64,000 nucleotides of DNA from Bacteroidota bacterium (GCA_028876495.1 JAGWRO010000089.1:1-64000); one strand, 5' to 3'. Positions 45,049 through 53,483 are shown, numbered from the stretch's first letter. Translations and numbers: made by a program. Notes: generated by a model not told the origin, from the sequence alone.

Positions 45049-45414
45049 ATGGAGGGAATAATTATTTCAATTGATAAAGAAGAACTCGAAGAAATTATTT
45101 GCAGAGCAATTGAAACTGCATTTGAAAGAGAAGGAATTATCCGGGAACAAAATGAGCCGGAAGATTTGAATGAATTAGTAATGAAATCACCAGAAGTATG
45201 CAGTTATCTTAAAATGAAAATATCTACTCTTTACCAGTTGACTCACAAAAGAAAAATCCCTTTTATTAAGAAAGGAAAAACCATGTATTTCAAAAAAGAT
45301 GAAATAGACAAGTGGTTATCTGAAGGCAAGCAAGAAATGAAATCAGAACAAAATCTGGCAAGAGAAATACAAATAAGCCTTCTTGATAAAAAAAGAATGA
45401 AAACCATTGCTTAA
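45049..45414 (+). CDS. Excisionase/MerR-type helix-turn-helix protein
   Basis: The 121-residue protein has an acidic N-terminal helix and a DNA-binding domain: MKSPEVCSYLKMKISTLYQL followed by PFIKKGKTMYFKKDEIDKWL, the usual HTH_17 (excisionase-like) layout with a beta wing and a terminal helix. Proteins of this kind begin many Bacteroidota plasmid and conjugative-element modules. It lies 380 bases before the replication initiator. Confidence 0.75.
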   Translation: MEGIIISIDKEELEEIICRAIETAFEREGIIREQNEPEDLNELVMKSPEVCSYLKMKISTLYQLTHKRKIPFIKKGKTMYFKKDEIDKWLSEGKQEMKSEQNLAREIQISLLDKKRMKTIA

Positions 45415-45428
45415 CAAAAAAAATATAA

Positions 45429-45782
45429 ATGAAAGCGTCTGATTTAAGAATAGGTAATGTTGTAGGAGTATGCTATGAGAAAAATTTTATGCCAGATGAG
45501 GTGGTTGTTCTTGAACCAGGAGTTGTGCATCTTTCAAAAAGGGAATATCCGGATAGTGACAGGGATATTGTGGGAGTACCTTTGAAAGAGAATTGGCTTA
45601 GAAAATTGGATTTTAGTTTCAATTCCATTTTAGACAGGTGGGAATTAGAGAATATAATTATAAAGAAACTGTTTATTAAATCTGTATGTTATTGGGTATG
45701 GCAATCAAAAGCCGGTATAATGAAAATTGATTTTGTTCATGAACTGCAGAATTTAATACATATACTAAGACAAGTAAATTAA
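45429..45782 (+). CDS. Hypothetical protein of phage/mobile-element type
   Basis: The 117-residue protein begins MKASDLRIGNVVGV and ends IDFVHELQNLIHILRQVN. The start motif (LRIGN) and the C-terminal VHELQNL are shared by a family of short proteins in Bacteroidota phages and mobile elements. The function is unknown. It lies between the HTH gene and the replication initiator. Confidence 0.6.
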   Translation: MKASDLRIGNVVGVCYEKNFMPDEVVVLEPGVVHLSKREYPDSDRDIVGVPLKENWLRKLDFSFNSILDRWELENIIIKKLFIKSVCYWVWQSKAGIMKIDFVHELQNLIHILRQVN

Positions 45783-45796
45783 TTCCTTCAATCTCT

Positions 45797-46828
45797 GTGG
45801 GCAAAGAAAAGACTATAGAAAATTATTCTTTAATTCGACAGCCCTACCGCATTACAATGGCCCGTTGGGATTTTTCTGTTTTGCAAAAAAGGATAATGAC
45901 GAAAATTATTTCCAAATTACAGAGAGAAATAACACTTCTTGAAAATGGGGCTGAATTCGGTCAGTTGGAATTATTTAGGAATGTCATTGATAATTCAGAT
46001 ACAATAAAACTTCATTTTTTACTTAGTGAGTTTGTAAAGGATAGTAATAATTATGTTCAATTCAAGAAAGCCATTAATCAGTTACGTTCTATCAATGTAG
46101 AAATCTTTCAAATTGTTTTGCCTGCTGTAAAAAGTAAAAAAGCAAAAAAGCCTGAAGAAGAATTAATCCTGACCGGCCTGATAGAAAGGGCAGTTATTAA
46201 AAAATATGCAAGAGATATAACCATTTCATTGCATAAAGCAACTGCGATGGAATTAATTAAGACTGCTAATGGGTTAACAGCTTTTGCAGAAAATGTGATG
46301 TATGAAACCAATAATAAATACACTCAAAAGATTTATGAAATAATATGCCAATGGAAAGATATTGGAGTTTATACATTGGCAATAGAAAAATTCAGGGAAT
46401 TACTTGTATTAGAAAATAAATATCCCGAAACTAAAATATTGATCAGAAATGTTATCAGGCCAACAGAAGTTGAATTAAAAAAAATCGGAGATGTGTTTTT
46501 TGATTTCAGTGTAACAAAAAGAGGAAATATAATTACTCATTTCAATTTTATCATTAAAACAAAAGATTGTCTCAAAAAACAAAACGAACATCTTATTCTT
46601 GTTAAAGAAGACACAATCAATTTACTTCGCCAGCACTTTGGTTTTAAAACCATCCATCTGGAGCAAATTAAACCTGTTTTAGGTGATTTCAGTAATATCC
46701 CAACACTTAGGAGTAAGTTAACAGAATTGGCTCTAAAATCAGCCGATAGAAAGTTGAGTTGCCAACCTATAAAAGATGTTCCAGCCTGGACAGTTAGAAG
46801 TATTTTAAATGAATTTCATATAGATTAA
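45797..46828 (+). CDS. Rep_3-family plasmid replication initiator
   Basis: The protein is 343 residues from GTG 45797. It has the two-winged-helix layout of Rep_3/RepB initiators: LIRQPYRITMARWDFSVLQK (start of the first domain), ALKKIGDVFFDF-like strands and a second domain with LAIEKFRELLVLENKYPETK and VIRPTEVELKKIGDVFFDF. A series of 22-bp iterons lies about 160 bases downstream, the expected binding site. It should open a theta origin. No partition function is in the protein; ParA lies further on. Confidence 0.9.
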   Translation: MGKEKTIENYSLIRQPYRITMARWDFSVLQKRIMTKIISKLQREITLLENGAEFGQLELFRNVIDNSDTIKLHFLLSEFVKDSNNYVQFKKAINQLRSINVEIFQIVLPAVKSKKAKKPEEELILTGLIERAVIKKYARDITISLHKATAMELIKTANGLTAFAENVMYETNNKYTQKIYEIICQWKDIGVYTLAIEKFRELLVLENKYPETKILIRNVIRPTEVELKKIGDVFFDFSVTKRGNIITHFNFIIKTKDCLKKQNEHLILVKEDTINLLRQHFGFKTIHLEQIKPVLGDFSNIPTLRSKLTELALKSADRKLSCQPIKDVPAWTVRSILNEFHID

Positions 46829-46984
46829 TTTCTTTAAAATAGTAAATGCCTATCTCGCTTTTTAGTACTTTCTCAGATCGGAAAATTTAAGGGGCCTTCC
46901 CAATCTTTAAAATATTGCATTAATAAGAACATTCACCCGTATATTTATAGTATCATATCCTTGTAAAAATACTTTTCATTATAA

Positions 46985-47103
46985 AATCCATTTTTTTCCT
47001 ACACTTTTTAGAAAAAATCCATTTAATCTTTACACTTAATCCATTTATTTTCTACACCTAATCCGTTTATTTCCTACACCTAATCTGTTTAATTTCTACA
47101 CCC
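46985..47103. repeat. Iterons of the plasmid origin (five ~22-bp repeats)
   Basis: Five repeats follow the pattern AATCCATTTATTTTCTACACCT with small changes. They begin at 46985, 47016, 47038, 47060 and 47082, so the last four are exactly 22 bp apart and the first is offset by 31. Such in-phase repeats next to a Rep_3 gene mark the origin where the initiator binds. Confidence 0.85.
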
Positions 47104-47151
47104 ATTTTCGCCTAAATGGCTGTAAACAGTGGGTTTCATGGCAGCTTCTAA

Positions 47152-47178
47152 ATTATCTATTGATTATCAATAGATAAT
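47152..47178. repeat. Perfect 12-bp inverted repeat next to the iterons
   Basis: ATTATCTATTGA (47152-47163) and TCAATAGATAAT (47167-47178) are perfect inverted copies with a TTA spacer. Position, 49 bases after the last iteron, suggests an operator, dimer site or part of the melting region. The AT-rich stretch 47179-47360 that follows could be the unwinding element. Confidence 0.7.
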
Positions 47179-47369
47179 CAATGAAAAAGATTTTTTTAAA
47201 ATTTTAAAAAAAGGGAGAAAAAATAGTAGGGAAATTGCAGATTATTAAAGGGTATTGAAGACTTTTAAAGAAATAACTTTTAACAAGATCCGAATCCGTT
47301 AATTTAATTCACCTGGATTTTTTTTATTTTTTTTCAAGTAATATAAATAAATGGATTTAGAGATAATTG

Positions 47370-47597
47370 TTAATTAAGCTGTGTTTTTCGATTAATGCTT
47401 TGCAAGTTTTTATAAAAAGTATTAAATATTCTTCTTTCAACCAATAAGTCTAAATCTTTCGTTGGTCTGACTTCGTCGACCATTCTGTCTGCATACAAAG
47501 ACACGGTAGCTCCTCCTACAAAAACGAAGTTATCTTTTAGCGCCTCCAGCGCTTTTTTTACTTCTTTTAGTCGCCTGATATTAATTGTGTGACTCAT
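47370..47597 (-). pseudogene. Truncated nucleotidyltransferase (AbiEii/DUF6036-like) fragment
   Basis: The 75-residue frame holds the start of a MNT-fold nucleotidyltransferase: NFVFVGGATVSLYADR (GG-AT motif) and RPTKDLDLLVE (metal-binding DxD). It then ends after a short non-family tail (NRKTQLN). The full-length family is about 200-300 residues, so most of the protein is missing. Its ATG overlaps the end of the winged-helix frame, so they were probably one operon, like a toxin-antitoxin pair. The deletion reaches the edge of the AT-rich origin region. Confidence 0.65.
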
Positions 47598-48110
47598 CTT
47601 TAATCATTTTATCTAATTCTGATACAGCGATTGGCAGCTCCCTAATTCTGCCGACTCATATCACATCTATATGAGTACAAGCATTTTGTATAGCTTTTCA
47701 TCCGACATAACCGCTTTTACAACATCTTTATATAAAGGCTCTATCGAAAATCTCCGCACACGTCCCCTTTCTGCCGGCCAGACATAATTCACTTCCGTAG
47801 CAAACTTTTGTTGCATAAAAGGATACGAATGGGCAGTATAAATTCCATTGACCATGGCTCCCGGACTTGCGGGGTATATGTAACGCAGACCATGTTCAAT
47901 AAATTCCATCAAAGCGTGGCCGTGAACCTTCTTTTTTTCTGCGTTGAGAAGGCCGCTAATTGCGTTCCTGTTCAAAGACTCGGAAATCTCTGACTGGCCG
48001 ATGAAAAGTTCATTGGTAAGATCCAGGTGCCTCCAGGGATTACTTCCTCTAACCATAATTTTTAATGAGACCACGATATCCTGTGGTCGCATACCACTGT
48101 GCTTTCTCAT
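47581..48110 (-). pseudogene. Winged-helix partner of the nucleotidyltransferase, 3' end disrupted
   Basis: From ATG 48110 (MRKHSGMRPQDIVVSLKIM) the frame reads a winged helix with LFIGQSEISESLNRN, then GLRYIYPASPGAMVNGIYTA and RRFSIEPLYKDVVKAVM, to a stop at 47667. A two-base shift near 47670 (ATAT) and reading through a TGA restores VGRIRELPIAVSELDKMIKD and a stop at 47581, overlapping the nucleotidyltransferase ATG. At least two lesions are needed. Together the two genes look like a decayed antitoxin-toxin-type pair. Confidence 0.6.
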
Positions 48111-48561
48111 GATACAAAGTCATTAAAATTAATCGCAAATCGCGATTTGCGATATAAAAATCAGGAAAATTGATCGCAATGTAGTATGGTTGGAAAAGAG
48201 CGCTAAAATGTAATTCAACAATTTGTCTTCCAGTATTCAAATCACCGAATGAAACTAGGTTGTAGAGGAAGATTATAATTGACTATGTCTTTTATTTTTG
48301 AAGTAAATCGCTTTTTCTCATATCATCCATATGATGGTTTCCAAGACAGCCAATCGGCCCTCCATAAAAATTAATAACTATATCCTCATAAGCAATGGAG
48401 GAATAAGCTACAGAATAAGGCCAGCCTCTTTTGCCTGCTCTGTATTATAATTGGCACAACCAGCAATTTTTTCTGTTTGTATTGCCCTACTATCATTATT
48501 GTCTATGAAAAACCAAGCGGTGGACTGTAATGAAATAAATAAATTTAAGTTTGACTATAAT
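48111..48561. other. Gene-poor stretch between the decayed pair and the Toprim gene
   Basis: No complete gene is supported. A minus-strand frame near 48292-48427 reads PYSVAYSSIAYEDIVIN, then FYGGPIGCLGNHHMDDMRK and a stop. It has no start and is preceded by IAGCANYNTEQAKEAG in another frame, so it is probably another broken gene. Confidence 0.35.
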
Positions 48562-49533
48562 CTATATTTTAATTCCTCTGATTTGACTTTTTTTTAAATC
48601 TTCATTATAATCCTTTGATCTTGGAAAATCTTCAATAATCTTCCCTGGAAAAGTTTCATTAAATTTTTGTGTATAGATCCTACCCATTTCATCATTGTCT
48701 ACTGCACATATTATTTTTAGCTCCGGGCTTACATTTGCACAGGCTATAATAGTCTTTACCGTTTTTAATTGGCCAAAAGTAACTGAGCCTCCAAATGAAA
48801 CATACCATGAATTTTTCTTTCCCTTTAATTGATGATAGGATAATGCATCTATCGGGCTTTCGGTAAGTATTACGGATTCAAGAATTTGAGGTAGATTAGA
48901 ATGCCAAATACCAAATGAGCGATCAGTTCCTTCAATAACATGCCTCAATTGTTTGTTGCGTAATTCAAAGCCTACTGTATCGCCAAAAGCATTATAATAA
49001 GGGAAACCTATGTTATTATATTCGTTCGATTTTACATTAAATATTTTCTTTTTGAAAAAGTAATTATTAATTGTCTGAGATTGAATTCCTCTAAAATACA
49101 GGTATGTAGGGTCTTTCAATTCCGAAAGCCCATCTGGAATGTGAAATTCTTTTTCGGAATATTCTATCACTAAATTATTTGCATCTATTTTAAACAGATC
49201 TTTTTTAGGCGTTGGCAAACATTGGTAATTGTAAAGCACAGCGTTGATGTTGCCGGCTTCTGATTTACCATTTAGATATGGAAATATGGAACCTAACCTG
49301 TTCTTTACAAAATTGATCAAGGTTCCCTTATCCTTTAAATCCTGTGGATTAAAATAACCCTGATTGGATATTGATTGAGGGTTGACGATAATTATCTTAT
49401 CACCTGAAACTTCATCTTTTAATACCGGCCATTTAATACCATCCTTTTTCCTGAGTTTATATCCTACAGAAAGCGCTAGTTCTATGATTGAAATTTCATT
49501 GCGAAAATCCTGGAAAGATTTGAATTGATTCAT
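48562..49533 (-). CDS. Toprim-domain protein (plasmid primase-like)
   Basis: The 323-residue protein has an N-terminal DUF3991-like region (LRKKDGIKWPVLKDEVSGDK) and a Toprim domain with SVILTESPIDALSYHQL (the Glu motif, about residue 225) and ICAVDNDEMGRIYTQ (the DxD motif, about 280). It probably acts as a primase-like or topoisomerase-like nuclease subunit in plasmid maintenance or transfer. It is the last gene of a minus-strand operon with ParA, a membrane protein and a lipoprotein. Confidence 0.75.
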   Translation of the reverse strand: MNQFKSFQDFRNEISIIELALSVGYKLRKKDGIKWPVLKDEVSGDKIIIVNPQSISNQGYFNPQDLKDKGTLINFVKNRLGSIFPYLNGKSEAGNINAVLYNYQCLPTPKKDLFKIDANNLVIEYSEKEFHIPDGLSELKDPTYLYFRGIQSQTINNYFFKKKIFNVKSNEYNNIGFPYYNAFGDTVGFELRNKQLRHVIEGTDRSFGIWHSNLPQILESVILTESPIDALSYHQLKGKKNSWYVSFGGSVTFGQLKTVKTIIACANVSPELKIICAVDNDEMGRIYTQKFNETFPGKIIEDFPRSKDYNEDLKKSQIRGIKI

Positions 49534-49544
49534 TGATAAAATTT

Positions 49545-50045
49545 TTAGTTGACATTTACTTTGTAATCAAAATCTTTGGGAGTGGTAAAATCCCCACCGG
49601 ACAATTGGTCATAAGAAAATGTTTGATTGTCTCTTAAATTTCCATCAAAATATATTTTTATAGTCATAGAAAAATTTTCATCCTGAGTAGTAGCATAAAC
49701 TTTTGGAGAAATGGCAAGCATTACACTAACAGAGCTAACTTTCATTGTTGAGTGATAAGTGGTCAGGTTGTGAGACGCAAAATCTGAATTTTGTAAAAAA
49801 GGGCCGGCGGTAATTTTTCCAGTAGTATCGTTGGCGATGCTTATTAATTCTCCGGCAGCGTTCACTGCAAGAAAGGTTAGCACGGCAACCTGGGATTGAA
49901 TATCCCCTTTACAGATAACCTCCATTTTCATTATCGCCTCCTTATTTTGTACAGTAGGATTATCAACTTTCTTTCCACAGGAAGAAATTATTAATAAAGA
50001 CAAAGTGATCAATGCGAGTAATGATTTTGTGGTGGTATTTTTCAT
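49545..50045 (-). CDS. Hypothetical lipoprotein
   Basis: The 166-residue protein has a lipoprotein signal (LALITLSLLIISSCGKK, Cys about residue 23). The remainder is a beta-rich exported domain with no motif I can identify (VICKGDIQSQVAVLTF, NFSMTIKIYFDGNLRDN). It lies 4 bases from the next membrane-protein gene and 11 bases from the Toprim gene, so it is part of one transcript. The role is unknown; exported proteins in a partition operon are unusual. Confidence 0.7.
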   Translation of the reverse strand: MKNTTTKSLLALITLSLLIISSCGKKVDNPTVQNKEAIMKMEVICKGDIQSQVAVLTFLAVNAAGELISIANDTTGKITAGPFLQNSDFASHNLTTYHSTMKVSSVSVMLAISPKVYATTQDENFSMTIKIYFDGNLRDNQTFSYDQLSGGDFTTPKDFDYKVNVN

Positions 50046-50049
50046 CTTT

Positions 50050-50427
50050 TTATTTTTTTTGAATTGGTAAATAATAATTGGCGCTGTCTGTTTTTAATTC
50101 TAAATATTGAATATTATTTTTCATAAAGATTTTCGCAGGGATCATGAATTGAGGATGCTGTTTACTCATTGTATTTCTGAAAAATAATGTTGAAAGAAAT
50201 ATAGTAACTACCAAAGAAGGGGTTAACCATTTTCCAAGCCCATATAAAAAATAATCCCACCCTGTCTTAAAGGTTACCTTAGGAAGGTTACGGATATCCT
50301 TTTTTAAATCTTTTTGCATCTCATTTACCCTGACAAAAAAATATAGAATTTCATCATCAAAATTGATATCGTATTTATTACGGTAGTAGGTTCTAAACTC
50401 TTCTAATATTTTTTTATAATCAGTCAT
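50050..50427 (-). CDS. Hypothetical single-span membrane protein
   Basis: The 125-residue protein has a soluble N-terminal part (EEFRTYYRNKYDINFDDEIL), one membrane span (WLTPSLVVTIFLSTLFF) and an extracytoplasmic tail (MIPAKIFMKNNIQYLELK). No family recognised. It lies 1 base after parA and 4 bases before the lipoprotein, so it is in the same operon. It may link the partition or transfer apparatus to the membrane. Confidence 0.6.
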   Translation of the reverse strand: MTDYKKILEEFRTYYRNKYDINFDDEILYFFVRVNEMQKDLKKDIRNLPKVTFKTGWDYFLYGLGKWLTPSLVVTIFLSTLFFRNTMSKQHPQFMIPAKIFMKNNIQYLELKTDSANYYLPIQKK

Positions 50428-50428
50428 A

Positions 50429-51145
50429 CTAAACTTTTGCTATTTCCCTTTTAATGATAGTCCTGGCGGCAAATGAATGGTAGAATGAAAACCCCATTCC
50501 GTTTCGAATGTTTTCTGTAACTATTTGCCCTGAATTTCTATCCACATGGATATCGCCAAATCGTACAACCCTGGAAATATATCCCTTAGCTTTTTTGGCG
50601 AATTCATTTAATTCATCAATCAAAAGATTGTAATTCTGAAAGGTCAGTTCATTGAGATACATAACTATCTCAAATTTGCCTTTGACGATTTCAATAAGCT
50701 TTTTCAGGTACTCAAAAGTGCTTGCATAAGAGGTGCCTCCACAAAGGATAACATTGAATACAAATTTTGCCTTTAGTTCTTTTTCAAATTCTTTGAATTC
50801 TTCTATTGTGAAATCCAATGAAAAAAGCGAAGGAAGTTGTTCGCTTTCCGGTGCGCCAAAGTCAATATAGATCTCTTCAAAGGGCTGCGAATTAAAAGCC
50901 TGTAAAACATCGTAAAGTTTTTCACGTTCAATCTTTTTCAGGTTATCAAAAATGTCAACAGAAAACAGCCTGTTAGCTTCCTGTCTGGTTAAAAAAGCAA
51001 GCTGCCTGGTTGAGGTTTGGGTGGAGCTATCGAGGTCAACAAATGCTGCCTTTTCATTTTTTTCATGTTTAAGGGCCTGTAGATAGGTGAGCATTGATTT
51101 GCCTGCCCCGCCTTTACTTTGAATATTGAAATAAAATGACTTCAT
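50429..51145 (-). CDS. parA: ParA-family ATPase
   Basis: The 238-residue protein has the deviant Walker A motif SKGGAGKSMLTY (Lys11 and Lys16), AAFVDLDSSTQTS (switch I, motif A') and IYIDFGAPES (switch II). The rest folds like ParA/MinD proteins. It should act in plasmid partitioning by moving on the nucleoid. It is followed by the membrane-protein, lipoprotein and Toprim genes with spacings of 1-11 bases, and the gene upstream of it is the likely DNA-binding partner. Confidence 0.85.
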   Translation of the reverse strand: MKSFYFNIQSKGGAGKSMLTYLQALKHEKNEKAAFVDLDSSTQTSTRQLAFLTRQEANRLFSVDIFDNLKKIEREKLYDVLQAFNSQPFEEIYIDFGAPESEQLPSLFSLDFTIEEFKEFEKELKAKFVFNVILCGGTSYASTFEYLKKLIEIVKGKFEIVMYLNELTFQNYNLLIDELNEFAKKAKGYISRVVRFGDIHVDRNSGQIVTENIRNGMGFSFYHSFAARTIIKREIAKV

Positions 51146-51198
51146 AATTTTTTATTTAGTTTGAAAGAATAGAATAGAAATATTTTAAAGCGGAAGCA

Positions 51199-51570
51199 TT
51201 ATTTAATCAGCTTAATAAGTGTTTTGTTCTGTTTCAGTGATTCAGCATCGGAAGGTTTAAAGGTTTCCCATTCTTCGGATTGTTCAGCAACTTTTTCCGG
51301 TCTTGATTTTTCAACCTGAAGTAAGGATGTTCGTGCTGAAATAAAAGACCTGTTTTTTTTCTTGTATCGTTGAAGCCATGACCAAAAGGTTTTCCGGTTA
51401 ATGGCTGCATCAGGAATTGAAAACCTATCAATGATATTTTTTAAAAGTATCCGGGGTTTGGCGCTAAGAATTTCCTCCTTTGAATAAACGGCATCAATCA
51501 AATCAAATTTGCCATAACCAGAAGATAATATTCTCTCCCTTATTTTAGCATCGCTTATTTTATCTTTCAT
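51199..51570 (-). CDS. Putative partition partner (unknown, ParB-like position)
   Basis: The 123-residue protein is helical: DAKIRERILSSGYGKFDLID, then FSIPDAAINRKTFWSWLQRY and a basic tail ending TLIKLIK. The middle part resembles a small DNA-binding domain (FWSWLQRYKKKNRSF). It lies 53 bases upstream of parA, in the position of a ParB- or centromere-binding gene. The assignment is by position and length only. Confidence 0.5.
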   Translation of the reverse strand: MKDKISDAKIRERILSSGYGKFDLIDAVYSKEEILSAKPRILLKNIIDRFSIPDAAINRKTFWSWLQRYKKKNRSFISARTSLLQVEKSRPEKVAEQSEEWETFKPSDAESLKQNKTLIKLIK

Positions 51571-51831
51571 AATAATACTTTAATGAATAAGAAGTGCAAA
51601 TATAGTTAATAAAGTATTAAATAATAGTTCCTGAATAATTTTTTTTAAAGTTTGTTGAAGACAATTAGATGTTAATGAGGATATTTAAAGCCTGATGCAG
51701 ACAATTGCAGATTATAAGAGGAATATCAGGAGAATAATTAAATACAAATGCAGATTAATACATACCAATAAAGAGTTTCAAGGATTAATTATTTTTTTAA
51801 TAAAGGAACCCTGAAAAAAAAGTAGCCAGGA
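51571..51831. other. Divergent intergenic region upstream of the partition and mobilisation genes
   Basis: About 260 bases contain no gene. Two near-copies of AGACAATTAGATG / AGACAATTGCAGATT lie at about 51658 and 51696 and may be partition or regulator sites. The mobilisation oriT candidate follows. Confidence 0.35.
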
Positions 51832-51885
51832 CAAGATGTGTCTTTGTCTTTACATTCCAAAGACTATCTTGCCCGCTGAGGCGGG
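51832..51885 (+). other. Candidate origin of transfer (oriT) with IncP-like nic region
   Basis: An imperfect inverted repeat (CAAGATGTGTCTTTG at 51832-51846 and CAAAGACTATCTTG at 51858-51871) leads directly into CCCGC-TGAG-GCGGG (51872-51885), a perfect 5-bp hairpin. The joint CTATCTTG/CCCGCTGA resembles the IncP (RP4) nic region CTATCCTG/CCCGGCTGA, predicting cleavage between 51871 and 51872. It lies 90 bases upstream of the mobC-mobA genes, where oriT is expected. Confidence 0.75.
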
Positions 51886-51934
51886 GAAATAAAATTATTC
51901 GCAACTCTGTTTATTAATATAAATTATTAAACTA

Positions 51935-51942
51935 TAACTTTG
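51935..51942 (+). promoter_or_regulatory. Candidate promoter -7 element (TAACTTTG) for mobC-mobA
   Basis: TAACTTTG matches TAnnTTTG and lies 19 bases ahead of the mobC ATG. It is a plausible start of the mobilisation transcript. Confidence 0.45.
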
Positions 51943-51960
51943 GTTAATAATTATAGTATT

Positions 51961-52317
51961 ATGAAGGAAGCCCGGATACAAGTGAACTTTAGAATGACGA
52001 AAGGTTTGAAAGAAAAATTGAAACAGCAAGCAAGCGAAATGAAAGTTTCAATGCGAGAAGTGATTGAGCATAAAATTGAAAACACACCCATAGTAGATCA
52101 TAGAATGAAAAATGAAAAATTCCTGGCAATACATACACTTTGCAAAGAGATTAATTACATTGGAAAAAACATCAATCAAATCACTATAGCGATACGCCAA
52201 ATAAAATCTGACAGGAAAATAGAAGATGGAGAATTTTTAATGCTGATTCGGGAATTGAAAAATTATAATGAAAAGAGAAATGAGATCAGTGAGCTACTTG
52301 GGAAAAATTTATTCTAA
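51961..52317 (+). CDS. mobC: MobC-like relaxosome accessory protein
   Basis: The 118-residue protein starts at ATG 51961 (MKEARIQVNFRMTKGLKEKL). A ribbon-helix-helix-type N-terminus (IQVNFRMTKGLKEKLKQQAS) is followed by LHTLCKEINYIGKNINQIT-like helices, the signature of MobC/BmgB relaxosome proteins. It should bind near nic and help the relaxase. It lies 2 bases before mobA. An in-frame ATG is absent upstream within the transcript. Confidence 0.85.
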   Translation: MKEARIQVNFRMTKGLKEKLKQQASEMKVSMREVIEHKIENTPIVDHRMKNEKFLAIHTLCKEINYIGKNINQITIAIRQIKSDRKIEDGEFLMLIRELKNYNEKRNEISELLGKNLF

Positions 52318-52319
52318 GA

Positions 52320-53483
52320 ATGAAAAGTGCCATCTTTAAAATAATGCCTGCGGCAGGGAGCCGCTTTAATGCAGTGAATTATAATGAGAAGAAAGTAAAA
52401 CAAGGGAAAGCAGGGCTTGTTTATTTTGAAAACTTCGGAAATCTTCAGGACAGATCACAAATATCAAAGGAGGAATTTAAAAAATATCTACAGAATTATT
52501 CTGGCAGAAATACTAGAATAAAAAATCCGGTATTTCATGCAACGTGTAGTTGCAAAAACAATGAATTAAGCCATGAACAATTAAAAGAAATTGCTTTAAA
52601 TATTACCCAGCAATTGGGTTATGCAGAAAACCCTATCATGATTTATGAGCACCATGATACAAAGAATAACCATGTTCATATTGTATCCAGCCGGGTTGGA
52701 ATTAATGGCAAGAAGGTCAACGATAGTTTTGAAGGTAAAAGAGCGAACCATTTTCTTAATGCGATTTTAAACAGAGAACCCCACCAGGAATTTAATCAAC
52801 ATTTGAACTCTGCATTGACTTATAAATTTGGGACTCACGCTCAGTTTTGTTTGCTTATGGAAATAAACGGGTATAAAGCTCAAAAGACCAAAGACCAATT
52901 ATTATTTTTCAAACATGGGGAACAACAAGGGTTTGTTCAATTGTCAGACCTTGATAAAAAAATTGTGATAACCGAAAAATCAGGGAAAAATATTAATCAG
53001 ATAAAAGCTATTATTTATAAATATAGAAAACAGTATTCGGGCAAACTGCAAAGCAACCACGATATTAAATTCACGACAGAACCTACGAAGTTTGAAAGCG
53101 ACTTGACTAATCTATTAAAACAAAAATTTGGTTATGATTTTATTTTTTTCTCTGGAAAAAATAAGGATATACCTTATGGCTATGTTTTTATAGATCATAA
53201 TAAGAGAGAAGTTTACAAGGGAAGCGATTTATTGAAGCTTGATCTACTTATTTCTGACGTAGTTAACAAGGAAAAAACTTCTTTTTCTAAATCAGGAGGC
53301 TATATATACACTAAAACTGTGAACGAAAATAGTATAGCATATTTTCATCCGGAGATTGAGTTCAAAAGTGAAATGCAATTAGGTAACATTTTAAGTGATT
53401 TCCTGGAAGAAGTTGAAAGAGCAAATTACCTGGGTAATGGGCGGCCGAGGAACAAACGAAATAGAACGCGAAAAGGGATTTGA
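52320..53483 (+). CDS. mobA: MobA-type relaxase (MOBP family)
   Basis: The 387-residue protein has the relaxase motifs: Tyr21 in FNAVNYNEKK (likely nicking Tyr), the IYEHHDTKNNHVHIVSSRV metal-binding motif (about residues 112-130) and a motif II Ser region (NPVFHATCSC). The C-terminal half is basic, with a Lys/Arg-rich tail (NRTRKGI). It should nick oriT 450 bases upstream and lead the strand into the recipient. The IncP-like nic region fits a MOBP relaxase. Confidence 0.9.
   Translation: MKSAIFKIMPAAGSRFNAVNYNEKKVKQGKAGLVYFENFGNLQDRSQISKEEFKKYLQNYSGRNTRIKNPVFHATCSCKNNELSHEQLKEIALNITQQLGYAENPIMIYEHHDTKNNHVHIVSSRVGINGKKVNDSFEGKRANHFLNAILNREPHQEFNQHLNSALTYKFGTHAQFCLLMEINGYKAQKTKDQLLFFKHGEQQGFVQLSDLDKKIVITEKSGKNINQIKAIIYKYRKQYSGKLQSNHDIKFTTEPTKFESDLTNLLKQKFGYDFIFFSGKNKDIPYGYVFIDHNKREVYKGSDLLKLDLLISDVVNKEKTSFSKSGGYIYTKTVNENSIAYFHPEIEFKSEMQLGNILSDFLEEVERANYLGNGRPRNKRNRTRKGI

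Noticed and set aside
47152-47178. A dif/Xer-type recombination site
   Set aside because: The inverted repeat is perfect and has a 3-base spacer; the usual asymmetric XerC/XerD arms with a 6-base centre are not seen.
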